Shown: positions 23,274 through 32,005 of the stretch, in pieces
Layout of the letters: the number at the start of each line of letters is the position of its first letter
Position numbering within the stretch: the stretch's first letter is position 1
Source: CAVPTL01 sp963794415
GTDB lineage: Bacteria > Actinomycetota > Thermoleophilia > Gaiellales > JAICJC01
Length of the DNA: 64,000 nt
Direction: 5' to 3'
NCBI GenBank assembly: GCA_963794415.1
Contig: CAWCDI010000001.1
Span: forward strand, 310,001 to 374,000
Program-made: the position numbers and the translations under genes
The notes under the pieces: model-generated
The model's database searches: none
The model's input: the letters and a program-made list of their open reading frames with translations, nothing else
Told to the model about the DNA's origin: nothing

Positions 23274-25160
23274 TCAGGCGGCGATGGTCGCCCGTGCGCG
23301 GGCGGCCTTCACCGCCGCCGAGAGGGTCTGCAGGTCGTAGGCGTCGTTGTGGCGGATCCCGTTGATGAAGAAGGCGGGGGTGCCGGCCACGCCGCTCATG
23401 TCGGCCGAATCGACGTCCTCGGAGATGCGCGCGACGCCCTCGTGCTTGTGCAGCGCCTGCCGGAACTTCTCCATGTCCAGGTCGAGCACCTCGGCGTAGT
23501 TCAGGAGGTCACGTACCTTGAGCTCGCCCTGGTGGTCGAGCAGGATGTCGTGCATCTCCCAGAACTTGCCCTGGTCTGACGCCGCCTCCGAGGCCTCGGC
23601 GGCGAGCTGCGCGTTGGGGTGCACGTCGTTCAGGGGCAGGTGCCGCCACACGTAGGTGACGTCGCCGAAGTCGCGCAGCAGGTCGCGGATGGCCGACTCC
23701 GCCTGGCCGCAGTAGGGGCACTCGAAGTCGCCGTACTCCACCATGGTGACCAACGCCTCGATCGGGCCCCTCACGTGGTCGCGCTCCGGATCGACCTCGG
23801 CGGCGAGATCCACCAGCACCTCGGATCCGCCCAGGAGCGCGCGGATGCGGAGGTTCGCGGGGAGCATCGCCGTGGCGCGGAAGAGGAGCCACGTGATGAC
23901 CGACGCCGTGAGCGCCGCGGAGAGCACCCCGAGCTTTGCCTGCTCCAGCTGCGGGCCGGTGAACACGAGCGTGGCGATCAGGATCGAGACCGTGAACCCG
24001 ATCCCCGCGATGGTGCCGCCGCCGGCCACCGCCGCCCAACCAACCGGCGGGCGCAGCTTGCCGCGGGTCAGGGTGGTCACGAGCCAGGCAGTGCCGAAGA
24101 TGCCCACCGGCTTTCCCACCACGTAGCCGATGAGGATGCCCAGCGTGATCGGCGAGCTGAACGCGCTCGAGAGGAAGCTCCAGCTCAGCACGATGCCGGC
24201 GTTTGCCAGGGCGAAGATCGGCACGATCATGTAGCTGGTGTAGGGGTGGAAGCTCTGCTGCAGCCGCTGGTTCGGTGAGATCGCCGACTGCACGCCGGCG
24301 CTCGCGGTGCGCGCGAGCTGGGCGGTGGGCTGCTCGCGGAACTCGCGGAAGAGGTCGCTCGCGCGCTCGAGGTCGACCCGGGCGGCGGGATAGGCCGACA
24401 CGAGCAGGCCCATCACGAGGCCGGCCACGACGGGATCGATGCCCGACTTCTCCATCGCAAGCCAGGCCGCGGTGCCCAGGACGGCGTAGACGATGCCCGT
24501 GCGAAGGCCCGCGTACTGGCAGATGCCGACCAGCAGGAGGATCGCGATCGCGATCACGAGCTGCATCATCTCGATGTGCTCGGCGTACACCAGGGCGATC
24601 ACCACGAGGGCGAGGATGTCGTCCACGATCACCACGGTCAGCATGAAGGACTGCAGCCGGCCGGGGAACCGGGGGCCGACCAGGGCGAGCATGCCCAGCG
24701 CGAAGGCGGTGTCGGTGGACATCGCCGTGCCCCAGCCGTGGGCGGAGTGGTGGCCGGCGTTGATCAGCAGGTAGATCGCGATGGGCGTGACGATGCCGCC
24801 GAGCCCGGCGAGCGCAGGCAGCGCCACCCGGCGGCGCTCGCGCAGCTCGCCCATGTCGAACTCGCGCCGCGCCTCGAGGCCGACGACGAAGAAGAAGAAC
24901 GCCATCAGCCCCGCGTTCACCCAGCCGCGCAGATCCATCGAGATGCCGTAGTCGCCGACGTGCACCGAGAGCTCGCTCGTCCAGAGCGAGTTGTAGGACG
25001 ACTGGTCGATGTTGACCCAGACGAGGGCGGCGATCGTCGCGGCCAGGAGCACCGCCGCGCTGCCCGTCTCGGTCGAGAGGAAGTCGCGCAGGGGCGTCTC
25101 GACGTTCCGGGCCCAGGCGGTGGTACCCGAGAGCGGGCGGCTGGTGGCTGACTCGGCCAT
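23274..25160 (-). CDS. nhaA: NhaA Na+/H+ antiporter fused to a DsbA-like thioredoxin domain
   Basis: 628 residues. Residues to about 420 are NhaA, with the TDTAFALGMLAL segment and the ion-binding Asp pair in TVVIVDDILALVV. After a soluble linker, a thioredoxin-fold domain (about 445-625) carries CPYC in YGDFECPYCGQ and the cis-Pro segment VAGTPAFFING. The fusion is known in Actinomycetota. It exports Na+ in exchange for protons; the thioredoxin domain may supply redox control. ATG at 25160 matches the conserved start. Confidence 0.93.
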   Translation of the reverse strand: MAESATSRPLSGTTAWARNVETPLRDFLSTETGSAAVLLAATIAALVWVNIDQSSYNSLWTSELSVHVGDYGISMDLRGWVNAGLMAFFFFVVGLEARREFDMGELRERRRVALPALAGLGGIVTPIAIYLLINAGHHSAHGWGTAMSTDTAFALGMLALVGPRFPGRLQSFMLTVVIVDDILALVVIALVYAEHIEMMQLVIAIAILLLVGICQYAGLRTGIVYAVLGTAAWLAMEKSGIDPVVAGLVMGLLVSAYPAARVDLERASDLFREFREQPTAQLARTASAGVQSAISPNQRLQQSFHPYTSYMIVPIFALANAGIVLSWSFLSSAFSSPITLGILIGYVVGKPVGIFGTAWLVTTLTRGKLRPPVGWAAVAGGGTIAGIGFTVSILIATLVFTGPQLEQAKLGVLSAALTASVITWLLFRATAMLPANLRIRALLGGSEVLVDLAAEVDPERDHVRGPIEALVTMVEYGDFECPYCGQAESAIRDLLRDFGDVTYVWRHLPLNDVHPNAQLAAEASEAASDQGKFWEMHDILLDHQGELKVRDLLNYAEVLDLDMEKFRQALHKHEGVARISEDVDSADMSGVAGTPAFFINGIRHNDAYDLQTLSAAVKAARARATIAA

Positions 25161-25188
25161 TGGCGCATTATGCAGGTAGCCTGACCCG

Positions 25189-26372
25189 ATGATCTTGCCG
25201 AGCAGCGTGCTCCGCCCCCGGGTCGATGGGGAGTCTCCCGCGGTCACCAACATGGAGCTCTTCTTCGACCTCGTCTACGTCTTTGCGATCACGCAGCTCT
25301 CCCACACGCTGCTGCACCATCTCAGCGCGCGCGGGGCGCTCGAGACGGCGGTGCTCTTCATGGCGGTCTGGTGGGCCTGGAACTACACCGCGTGGGCCAC
25401 CAACTGGATCGATCCCGACCACGCCGCAGGTGCGGGCGCTGATGGTGGTGCTGATGCTCCTGAGCCTGGTGATGTCGGCGGCGATCCCCGAGGCGTTCGG
25501 GTCGCGGGCGCTCGCCTTCGCGCTTGCCTACGTGGCGATCCAGCTGCTGCGAAGCGCCTTCATGGTCGCGGCGTTCCGGGGGCAGGTGATGGGCCGAAAC
25601 TACGCGCAGCTTCTGGCCTACTCGGCCGCTGCGGGCGTGTTCTGGGTGGGCGGCGGCGTTCGTGCACGGCGACTGGCGGATCGCCGTGTGGATCGTGGCG
25701 CTCGCGATCGACCTGGGCGCGCCGCTGCACGGGTTCTGGCTACCGGGGTACGGCAGCACGCCGCTCACCGACTGGACGCTCTCGGGCGCGCACCTGGCCG
25801 AGCGCTGCCAGCTGGTGCTGCTGATCGCCCTCGGCGAGTCGATCCTGGCGGCGGGGGCGACGTTCAGCGAGCGCGAGGGCCTCGATGCGGCCATCGTGAG
25901 CGCGTTCGTGGTGGGCTTCCTGCTGATCGTGTCGCTCTGGATGACGTACTTCGCGCGCGCGGCAGAGGCGGCGGCGCGGCGCATCGCAAGCGCGATGGAT
26001 CCCGCCAGGGTGGGGCGATCGGGCTATGCCTACGGGCACGCGGTGATGGTGGCCGGGGTGATCGTGACCGCCGTGGCCATCGACCTCGCGATCGCCGATC
26101 CGCGGATGACCTCGACCACCGACACCGCGGCGGTGATCCTGGGTGGCCCCGCGCTCTACGTGGCGGGCAACGCGCTCTTCAAGTTCGCGCTGATCGGCTA
26201 CGTGCCACGCGACCGGCTGATCGCGCTCGCGGCGCTGCTCGTGCTGTGCGTGGTGGGGCACTCGGCGACGCTGCTCGAGCTGATCACGCTGGCAACAGCG
26301 GTGACGGTGGGGCTCGCCATCAGCTCGGCGCGAGCCCCACTCGACGTCGCGGAGCTTCCCGCTACGACTTGA
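25189..26372 (+). pseudogene. Low temperature requirement A (LtrA) family protein, two frameshifts
   Basis: The LtrA sequence is spread over three frames. It begins NMELFFDLVYVFAITQLSH, leaves frame 1 at about 25423 (one extra base in GACCACGCCGCAGG), continues as VRALMVVLMLLSLVMSAAIPEAFG, and leaves that frame at about 25648-25650 (an extra G in GTGGGCGGCG), then continues AFVHGDWRIAVWIV to the stop at 26372. Removing one base at each site gives about 394 codons, the family size, with eight or nine helices. Function in the family is unclear. The 3' end overlaps the OsmC gene by 11 bp. Confidence 0.85.
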
Positions 26373-26799
26373 GCGTCGCCGTCACCGCGATCTCGACGTT
26401 GCCGCGAAGCGCGTTCGAGACGGGGCAGCCGGCCTCGCCCTCGGCCGCCAGCTTCTCGAACGCCGCCTGATCGATGCCCGGCACGGCGCCCTCCACCGTC
26501 AGGGCGATCCGGGTGATCGCCGCGCCGGCAGCGCCGACCTCGAAGGTGCAGACGGCGTTCACGTCGAGCGAGTCCGCGGTGTTGCCGGCCTCGGCGAGCA
26601 CGTTTGAGAGCGCCATCGCATAGCAGGCCGAGTGGGCGGCGGCGATGAGCTCCTCGGGGCTGGTCTTGCCGGCCGCGCGGTTGGTGCGCGCCGCCCACGA
26701 GACCGGCAGGTCGCCGAACGACCCGCTCTCGACTCCCACGGTGCCGTCGCCGGCGGTGAGGCTGCCTTGCCAGTGTGCGTGTGCCTTTGAATCTGTCAT
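26362..26799 (-). CDS. osmC: OsmC/Ohr-family peroxiredoxin
   Basis: 145 residues. The two redox cysteines are in place: the peroxidatic Cys in AAHSACYAMALS (about 58-69) and the resolving Cys in GEAGCPVSNALRGN (about 122-135). It detoxifies organic hydroperoxides in the cytosol with lipoyl- or thiol-based reductants. Length and the opening HAHWQGSLTAGDGTV sequence favour OsmC over Ohr. ATG at 26799 is followed upstream by a divergent hydrolase gene 27 bp away. Confidence 0.93.
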   Translation of the reverse strand: MTDSKAHAHWQGSLTAGDGTVGVESGSFGDLPVSWAARTNRAAGKTSPEELIAAAHSACYAMALSNVLAEAGNTADSLDVNAVCTFEVGAAGAAITRIALTVEGAVPGIDQAAFEKLAAEGEAGCPVSNALRGNVEIAVTATLKS

Positions 26800-26826
26800 C
26801 GGTGCTCCTTCGTTTAGTGTGGGCTC

Positions 26827-27660
26827 ATGCCGGACTACGAGCTGAGCGTTCCCTCGGACCTGCGTGCAGGGCTGGTACCCCTGCATCCCGCAAACGACCC
26901 TTCGAGGGATTCTCTGCTCTTCGCCGATCTCGCGGAGCACCTCCCGCCGCTGGGCGTTGCGGTGCTGCGGTTCGACCGGCGCGAGGCCGAGGACGTGCCG
27001 CTCCAGATCCAGGCTGACGACGCCCTCGCGGCTGTGGCCCACCTGCGCGCGGCGACCGGCGAGCCGCAGCTGCCGGTGGTGCTCTGGGGATTCAGCCAGG
27101 GGGCGTGGGCGGCGATGATCGCGGCGGCCCAGAGCCAGGATGTCGCCGGCGTGGTGCTGGTGGGGGGAAGCGGCGTGAGCCCGGCGCAGCAGATGCGCTA
27201 CACCACCCAGCGACAGCTGCGCGAGGCGGGCTACGGCGATGCCGAGGCCGCCGCCCTCGAGCGGCTGCGCGATGCTGCGGAGGCCTACCTCCGCCACGAG
27301 CTGGACGGGGAGGCGATGCAGGCGGTGATCGACCGGTATGCGGATGAGCCGTGGTTTGATCTCTCGTGGATCCCGCGCGAGGTGCCGGCCCAGGCGCCGG
27401 AGTGGGAGATGGACTTCGACCCGGCGCCCGTGCTGCAGCAGCTGCGCTGCCCGGTGCTCGCGGTGTACGGCGAGGACGACCGCTGGGTGCCCATCGACCA
27501 GAGCGTGGCGGTGCTCGAGGTGAGCGTGGGGGAGCTCGAGGTGGTGCGGATCGCAGGGGGCGGCCACGGCCCGACCACCGATGGCGAAGGCGGCGGCGAG
27601 GTGATCGCCGAGTACCGCGAGCAGCTCGCCGGCTGGCTCAGCCGGGCTGTTCTTCGATGA
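26827..27660 (+). CDS. Alpha/beta-hydrolase
   Basis: 277 residues. The nucleophile elbow GFSQG lies at about 89-93, the acid Asp in YGEDDRWVP near 217-219, and His in GGGHGPTTD near 243. A helical lid is inserted at about 125-190. It is a soluble serine hydrolase of unknown substrate. The 3' end overlaps the convergent DUF4188 gene by 23 bp. Its divergent neighbour is the OsmC peroxiredoxin. Confidence 0.85.
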   Translation: MPDYELSVPSDLRAGLVPLHPANDPSRDSLLFADLAEHLPPLGVAVLRFDRREAEDVPLQIQADDALAAVAHLRAATGEPQLPVVLWGFSQGAWAAMIAAAQSQDVAGVVLVGGSGVSPAQQMRYTTQRQLREAGYGDAEAAALERLRDAAEAYLRHELDGEAMQAVIDRYADEPWFDLSWIPREVPAQAPEWEMDFDPAPVLQQLRCPVLAVYGEDDRWVPIDQSVAVLEVSVGELEVVRIAGGGHGPTTDGEGGGEVIAEYREQLAGWLSRAVLR

Positions 27661-28120
27661 ACCGCTGCTGGCGCGCGCGGCTTCGGCCCTTGCCCGACGG
27701 CTGGGCCTCGACGCTCGTGAAGAGCGCCGGGCCGACGGGCGCGGTGCCGCGCGCATAGAGCGCCTCGGCGGCCTTCGCCTGGTAGATCTCGTGGTAGAAG
27801 CCCACGCCGTTTCCCTCGTTGTCGAAGAGCCACTTCCACCAGCGCGAGTGCGGCTGGCTTCGGGCCCACCGGTCGAGCGCGGCGTAGGAGCTCCAGTACA
27901 CCATCACGAGGGGACCCTCGTCGCTCTGGAGCCTGCGCATGTGCAGCATGCCGTGGCCGGAGGCGTTGTCCAGCGCCTCCTCCAGCTCGGCCTGGATGCC
28001 GGACTGGTCGTAGAGCCGGCGCCCCGCGTCGCTCTGCAGCTGCAGCCCGAAGATGCCGACGCACAGGTCGGGGTGCTCCCAGAGCCGTGCGATGTAGGTG
28101 CTGTCGGGCGCGTCGCTCAC
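27638..28120 (-). CDS. DUF4188/monooxygenase-like family protein
   Basis: 160 residues with a dimeric alpha-beta barrel pattern: CVGIFGLQLQ, a helix with LEEAL, MVYWSSYAALDRWARSQPH and a closing VGFYHEIYQAKAAEALYARG. This fits the DUF4188 family (phenylacetaldoxime-dehydratase/ABM-like); catalysis unproven. GTG at 28120 is chosen because homology starts just inside it. Upstream is the palindromic element at 28150. Confidence 0.7.
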   Translation of the reverse strand: MSDAPDSTYIARLWEHPDLCVGIFGLQLQSDAGRRLYDQSGIQAELEEALDNASGHGMLHMRRLQSDEGPLVMVYWSSYAALDRWARSQPHSRWWKWLFDNEGNGVGFYHEIYQAKAAEALYARGTAPVGPALFTSVEAQPSGKGRSRARQQRFIEEQPG

Positions 28121-28149
28121 CGCCGAAAGCCTCGCACAGATGCCCGTCG

Positions 28150-28190
28150 GGTGCCTGGCACCGTGAAACAGTCTCAGGCTCGAGGTGAGG
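28150..28190. repeat. Dispersed GTGCCTGGCACC element with palindromic tail
   Basis: GTGCCTGGCACCGT followed by an A-rich spacer, AGTCTCA and CTCGAGGTGAGG. The same order of pieces occurs at the end of the 56-bp array (5714-5753), so this is a solitary copy of the same element about 22 kb away. It lies 25 bp beyond the stop of the minus-strand lipoprotein gene. Confidence 0.7.
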
Positions 28191-28214
28191 GTTAGGGAAG
28201 TCGGGTCTGGAGTG

Positions 28215-28805
28215 TCAGGCGGCGGGCACCGCGAGCGAGTTTCGCACCGAGTCGCACGCCTGGAGGGTGGGGGTCTGGTCGGCGTCTCTGTCCCACTGGC
28301 ACGAGACCACCACGATCGCATCGGGGCTGAAGACCAGCACCTTTCGGGCATCGCCGCTGCCGCCGCCCGCGATCGGCACGTCGCTCACGTCGTAGATCAG
28401 CTGCGGGTGTCCGTTGACGTTTGCCGCCGCGAGGGCGGTGGACGACATCCCCAGCTGCTGCAGCCCCTTCTGGTACTGATCGCCGAAGGCCCGGGGCGTC
28501 TTTGTCCCGCGGGCGGTCGCAAAGACGTAGATCAGGCCCGATCCGCGCACGATTGCCGAGCGTCCCCGCGCGCCGTCGGCGGCATTTCCCACCCGGATCC
28601 GGGCGAGGCTCCGCCAGCCGTCCGGCACCGTGTAGGAGTAGGCCCCGCCGCCGGGATGCACCACGCCGGCGGTCGCGACGGCACCGGACACGGTCTCGTT
28701 GGTGTCGGCCGACGAGCCCGACCCGCATCCGGCGCAGACCAGCACCGCGAGCAGCACGAGCGAGGCGGCGCGGGGGAGTGGGGGCGTGTACACGAGGGCC
28801 ATCAT
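28215..28805 (-). CDS. Lipoprotein of unknown function
   Basis: 196 residues with a lipoprotein signal: hydrophobic AASLVLLAVLVC and the lipobox ending in AGC at about residue 27, then a Gly/Ser linker. The mature part (YSYTVPDGW onward) has a PsbP/LpqN-like fold tendency, with strands around VVVSCQWD and two further cysteines. Anchored outside the membrane. Start ATG at 28805; Met2 is an alternative. Confidence 0.7.
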   Translation of the reverse strand: MMALVYTPPLPRAASLVLLAVLVCAGCGSGSSADTNETVSGAVATAGVVHPGGGAYSYTVPDGWRSLARIRVGNAADGARGRSAIVRGSGLIYVFATARGTKTPRAFGDQYQKGLQQLGMSSTALAAANVNGHPQLIYDVSDVPIAGGGSGDARKVLVFSPDAIVVVSCQWDRDADQTPTLQACDSVRNSLAVPAA

Positions 28806-28830
28806 AGGGATGGCCTATAGGATCGCGGCC

Positions 28831-29634
28831 ATGGACATCGCCAAACTCCAGGCCTGGTACGAGCGCTCCCTCGTGAACGAGATCGTGGAGGAGCTGCTGC
28901 GCGTGGAGGTGATCGACCGGTCGCTCGCCCTCGCCTCCAAGCTCTTCGTGGCCGTCATCCCGCTCAGCATCATCCTGAGCGCCACCGTGCCGGGCTCCGA
29001 CGGCTTCCCCGAGAACCTCATCAGCCGCTTCAACCTCACCGGGCCGGGCGCCGCGGGCACCCGCGCGCTCTTCGCCAACCGCGGTGCGGTGCGGGGTGCG
29101 GTGAGCATCGTGGGCCTCGTGATCCTCTTCTACTCGGTGTTCAGCTTCACGAGCGGGCTGCAGCGCGTGTACCTGAAGATCTGGGATCTGCCGCCGCAGA
29201 AGTTCGAGGCGATGGTGCGGCGCGCGACCTGGATCCTGGGCTTCGTGGTGTACGTGGCGGCGCTCTCGCCGGTGCAGCGCTTCGATCACGACCACCACGT
29301 GCCCTACCTCTACGCGCTCGCCGCGCTGATCCTCGGCTCGGCGTTCTGGATCTGGACGCCGTGGATCCTGCTCGGCCGGCGGCTGCCGTGGAGGCGCCTA
29401 CTGCCGACGGGGATCGTCACGGCGGCCGGCATCTCGCTCTACACGATCGGCTCTGCGATCTACCTGCCGCACATCTTCACCGAGAATGTCGAGCGCTACG
29501 GCATCATCGGCATCGCCTTCGGCCTGGTGACGTGGCTCTTCGCCTACGCGGGCGTCGTGATCTCGTGTGCGGTGCTGGCCCACAGCTGGGACGTGCACCA
29601 CAATCCGCCGGTCACGGGAGCCGAGGCGGGCTGA
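28831..29634 (+). CDS. YihY/BrkB-like membrane protein
   Basis: 267 residues, six hydrophobic helices. The topology and segments such as RSLALASKLFVAVIPLSIILS, YSVFSFTSGLQRVYLKIW and GLVTWLFAYAGVVISCAVLAHSW match the YihY/virulence factor BrkB family, once misnamed ribonuclease BN. It is an inner-membrane protein of unclear role. An ATG at 28810 would add seven residues. It faces the lipoprotein gene across a very short divergent gap. Confidence 0.8.
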   Translation: MDIAKLQAWYERSLVNEIVEELLRVEVIDRSLALASKLFVAVIPLSIILSATVPGSDGFPENLISRFNLTGPGAAGTRALFANRGAVRGAVSIVGLVILFYSVFSFTSGLQRVYLKIWDLPPQKFEAMVRRATWILGFVVYVAALSPVQRFDHDHHVPYLYALAALILGSAFWIWTPWILLGRRLPWRRLLPTGIVTAAGISLYTIGSAIYLPHIFTENVERYGIIGIAFGLVTWLFAYAGVVISCAVLAHSWDVHHNPPVTGAEAG

Positions 29635-29674
29635 CTTCAGCCGGGCCGGATGCGCGCCGATAGGGGTGGCATCC

Positions 29675-30874
29675 ATGACCAGCCCTGACGATGCAATCGG
29701 AGCCCTGCGGCGAGCGCTCCTCGTCTCGCCCGAGAACGCCCCGCTGAGACGGCACCTCGCAGATAGCCTGCTGGCCCTCGAGCGGCCGGTCGAGGCCGAG
29801 GTGGAGTACCGCGAGGCGCTGCGCTACGCGCCGGCCGACGACGACACCGCGCTCGGCCTGGCGACGGCGTTCCTGGCGCAGGGGCGGCTCTCGGAGGCGC
29901 GCGTGATCGCCGAGGATCTGGACGAGCGCGGCTATCCCGGCCCCGCGCTCCCGCGCCTCATGAACCGCCTGGGCATCGGCGACGGGGAGACCGAGGAGAG
30001 CATCGAGCCCACTACGGCCCAGCCCGGGATAACGTTCGCCGACGTCGGCGGCATGGAGCTCCTCAAGGAGGAGATCCGCATGAAGGCGATCTACCCGCTC
30101 GTGAACCCCGAGCTCTTCGCGAGCTACGGCAAGGGGGTGGGCGGCGGCGTGCTCATGTACGGCCCGCCGGGCTGCGGCAAGACGCTGCTTGCCCGCGCGA
30201 CCGCCGGCGAGCTGCACGGCACGTACCTCTCGGTGGGGCTGAACGACGTCCTCGACATGTGGGTGGGATCCAGCGAGCGAAACCTCCACGAGATCTTCCA
30301 GCACGCCCGGCTCAACCGGCCCTCCGTGCTGTTCTTCGACGAGGTGGACGCGCTCGGCGTGAAGCGCGCCGACATGCGGATGAGCGGCGGCAAGCTCGTC
30401 ATCAACCAGTTCCTGGCCGAGTTCGACGGCGCCAATGCGTCCAACGAGGGCGTCGTGATCCTCGGGGCCACCAACGCTCCCTGGAACCTCGACTCGGCGT
30501 TTCGCCGCCCGGGACGGTTCGACCAGGTGATCTTCGTCCCGCCGCCCGACACCATCGCGCGCGCGGCCATCCTCGAGCTGCTGCTCGAGGACCGGCCGGT
30601 GGCCGGCCTGAGCTTCGAGAAGCTCGCCGAGCGGTCGGAGGGGTTCTCGGGCGCCGATCTACGCGGCGTCGTCGATCGCGCCACCGAGGCCTGCCTGCGC
30701 CAGGCGATGCGAAGCGGCACGCAGGAGCCCATCACCCAGGACGACCTGACGGCGGCCATCAAGCACGTGCGGCCGTCCACCGACGAGTGGTTTGTCAGCG
30801 CCCGAAACTACGTCAAGTATGCGAACGAGGGCGGGCTCTACGACGACCTTGCCGCCTACCTCTCGGGGCGATGA
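29675..30874 (+). CDS. CDC48/FtsH-like AAA+ ATPase with N-terminal TPRs
   Basis: 399 residues. The first 75 or so form two TPR-like helix pairs (LRRALLVSPENAPLRRHLADSLL; VEYREALRYAPADDDTALGLA). The AAA+ core starts near 118 (FADVGGMELLKEEI), with Walker A GPPGCGKT (about 162-169), Walker B VLFFDEVDAL (about 219-228), sensor 1 GATNAPW and arginine fingers in RRPGRFDQ. A single ring, with no protease domain. Its stop overlaps the next TPR membrane gene (ATGA), indicating a two-protein machine acting at the membrane. Confidence 0.9.
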   Translation: MTSPDDAIGALRRALLVSPENAPLRRHLADSLLALERPVEAEVEYREALRYAPADDDTALGLATAFLAQGRLSEARVIAEDLDERGYPGPALPRLMNRLGIGDGETEESIEPTTAQPGITFADVGGMELLKEEIRMKAIYPLVNPELFASYGKGVGGGVLMYGPPGCGKTLLARATAGELHGTYLSVGLNDVLDMWVGSSERNLHEIFQHARLNRPSVLFFDEVDALGVKRADMRMSGGKLVINQFLAEFDGANASNEGVVILGATNAPWNLDSAFRRPGRFDQVIFVPPPDTIARAAILELLLEDRPVAGLSFEKLAERSEGFSGADLRGVVDRATEACLRQAMRSGTQEPITQDDLTAAIKHVRPSTDEWFVSARNYVKYANEGGLYDDLAAYLSGR

Positions 30875-31964
30875 CCGAGCACTACCAGCGCGGCGCGGTG
30901 CTCTTCAACCAGGGCCGCTTCGGCGACGCCGAGACCGAGCTTCGCCGCTCGGTGGCGGCCAACCCCCAGAGCGTCGCGGGCCGGGCGCTCCTGGCGCGCA
31001 CGCTCGCGCAGCTCGGCCGCCGCGACGAGGCGCTCGAGGAGGCCCGCGGCGCCGTGGCCGTGGCTCCCGAATCGGCGGTCGGTTACTACGCGATGGGCGA
31101 GGTGTGCGTGAACTGCGGCCGAAAGCGCGAGGCCCGCGAGGCCACCGAGCGCGCGCTCGCGCTCGCAGCCGGGTCGGCGCGGACGTGGACGCTCATGGCC
31201 GTGATCGAGTTCAACGACAAGCACTATGAGCGCGCCGTCAGCGCCTGCGACCGCGCGCTCGCGCTGGATCCCGGGAGCACCACCGCAGGCACGCTGCGCG
31301 GGCGCGCGCTCGCGAACCTCGGCAGCATCGAGGAGGCCCACGAGACTGCCCTCGCCGCGCTTCACTGGGATCCCGGGAACGCGAGCGCCCACGAGCTGCT
31401 CGGCCAGACCCTGGCCCACCGCGGCAACTACGAGGGGGCGCGCGATGCGTTTCGCGAGGCGCTTCGGCTCAACCCCAACTCCGCCAACGCCCGCGTGGGC
31501 GTCCGTGACCTGCTGAACTCACACCACCTGCTCTCGCGCCGGCTCCTGGCGTTCCAGCTCTGGTACTCCCGGCAGACCCACAGCGTGCGGTTCATGGTCA
31601 CCCGGCCGCCGGTGATCGCGTTCTTCGCCCTGGCGTTCCTGCCGTTTCCCCCGGTGCTCCACGCCGTGCTGATCACCCTCGCAGTGCTGTTCCTCGGCGC
31701 GGTCTTCGCCGGCACACGCTCTCGCACCTGTTCCTCTTCGGCGATCCGCTGGGCCGCGCGGTGATGACCCGGCGAGACAGGCTCGAGGCGATCGGCATGG
31801 GCGTGGTGATGGCGATCTCCATGGGGGTCGGCATCGTCGCGACGCTCACCGGCCGCGGCCCGGCGTGCGTGGTGATCCCGCTCTTCCTCTTTGCCTCGCT
31901 CTGGCTGATGCGCGCGCTTCGGCGCACCCATCGCCTGTGGCTGCGCGTGCATCCGGTACGGTGA
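30871..31964 (+). pseudogene. TPR protein with C-terminal membrane helices, -1 frameshift
   Basis: Starts ATG overlapping the AAA+ stop. About six TPR units fill the first 210 residues (for example EHYQRGAVLFNQGRFGDAETELRRS), followed by a membrane helix region near 250-280. At about 31713 the frame is lost: one frame ends at 31764, while the next carries the natural continuation LSHLFLFGDPLGRAVMTRRDRLEAI and two more helices to 31964. One missing base between GGC and ACACG restores a chain of about 365 residues. Probably the membrane partner of the AAA+ ATPase. Confidence 0.8.
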
Positions 31965-31978
31965 AACGGGTTTCACCG
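31959..31978. promoter_or_regulatory. Perfect 20-bp palindrome CGGTGAAAC-GG-GTTTCACCG
   Basis: Overlaps the stop of the TPR membrane gene and lies 28 bp before the baeRF start. It can act as a transcription terminator stem or as an operator for the downstream gene. It shares the GGTGAA(A)...(T)TTCACC arms with the palindrome upstream of pit at 11196, though with a spacer two bases longer. Confidence 0.5.
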
Positions 31979-32005
31979 AAGCGGATTTGCGGAAAAGGGA
32001 GAGCC

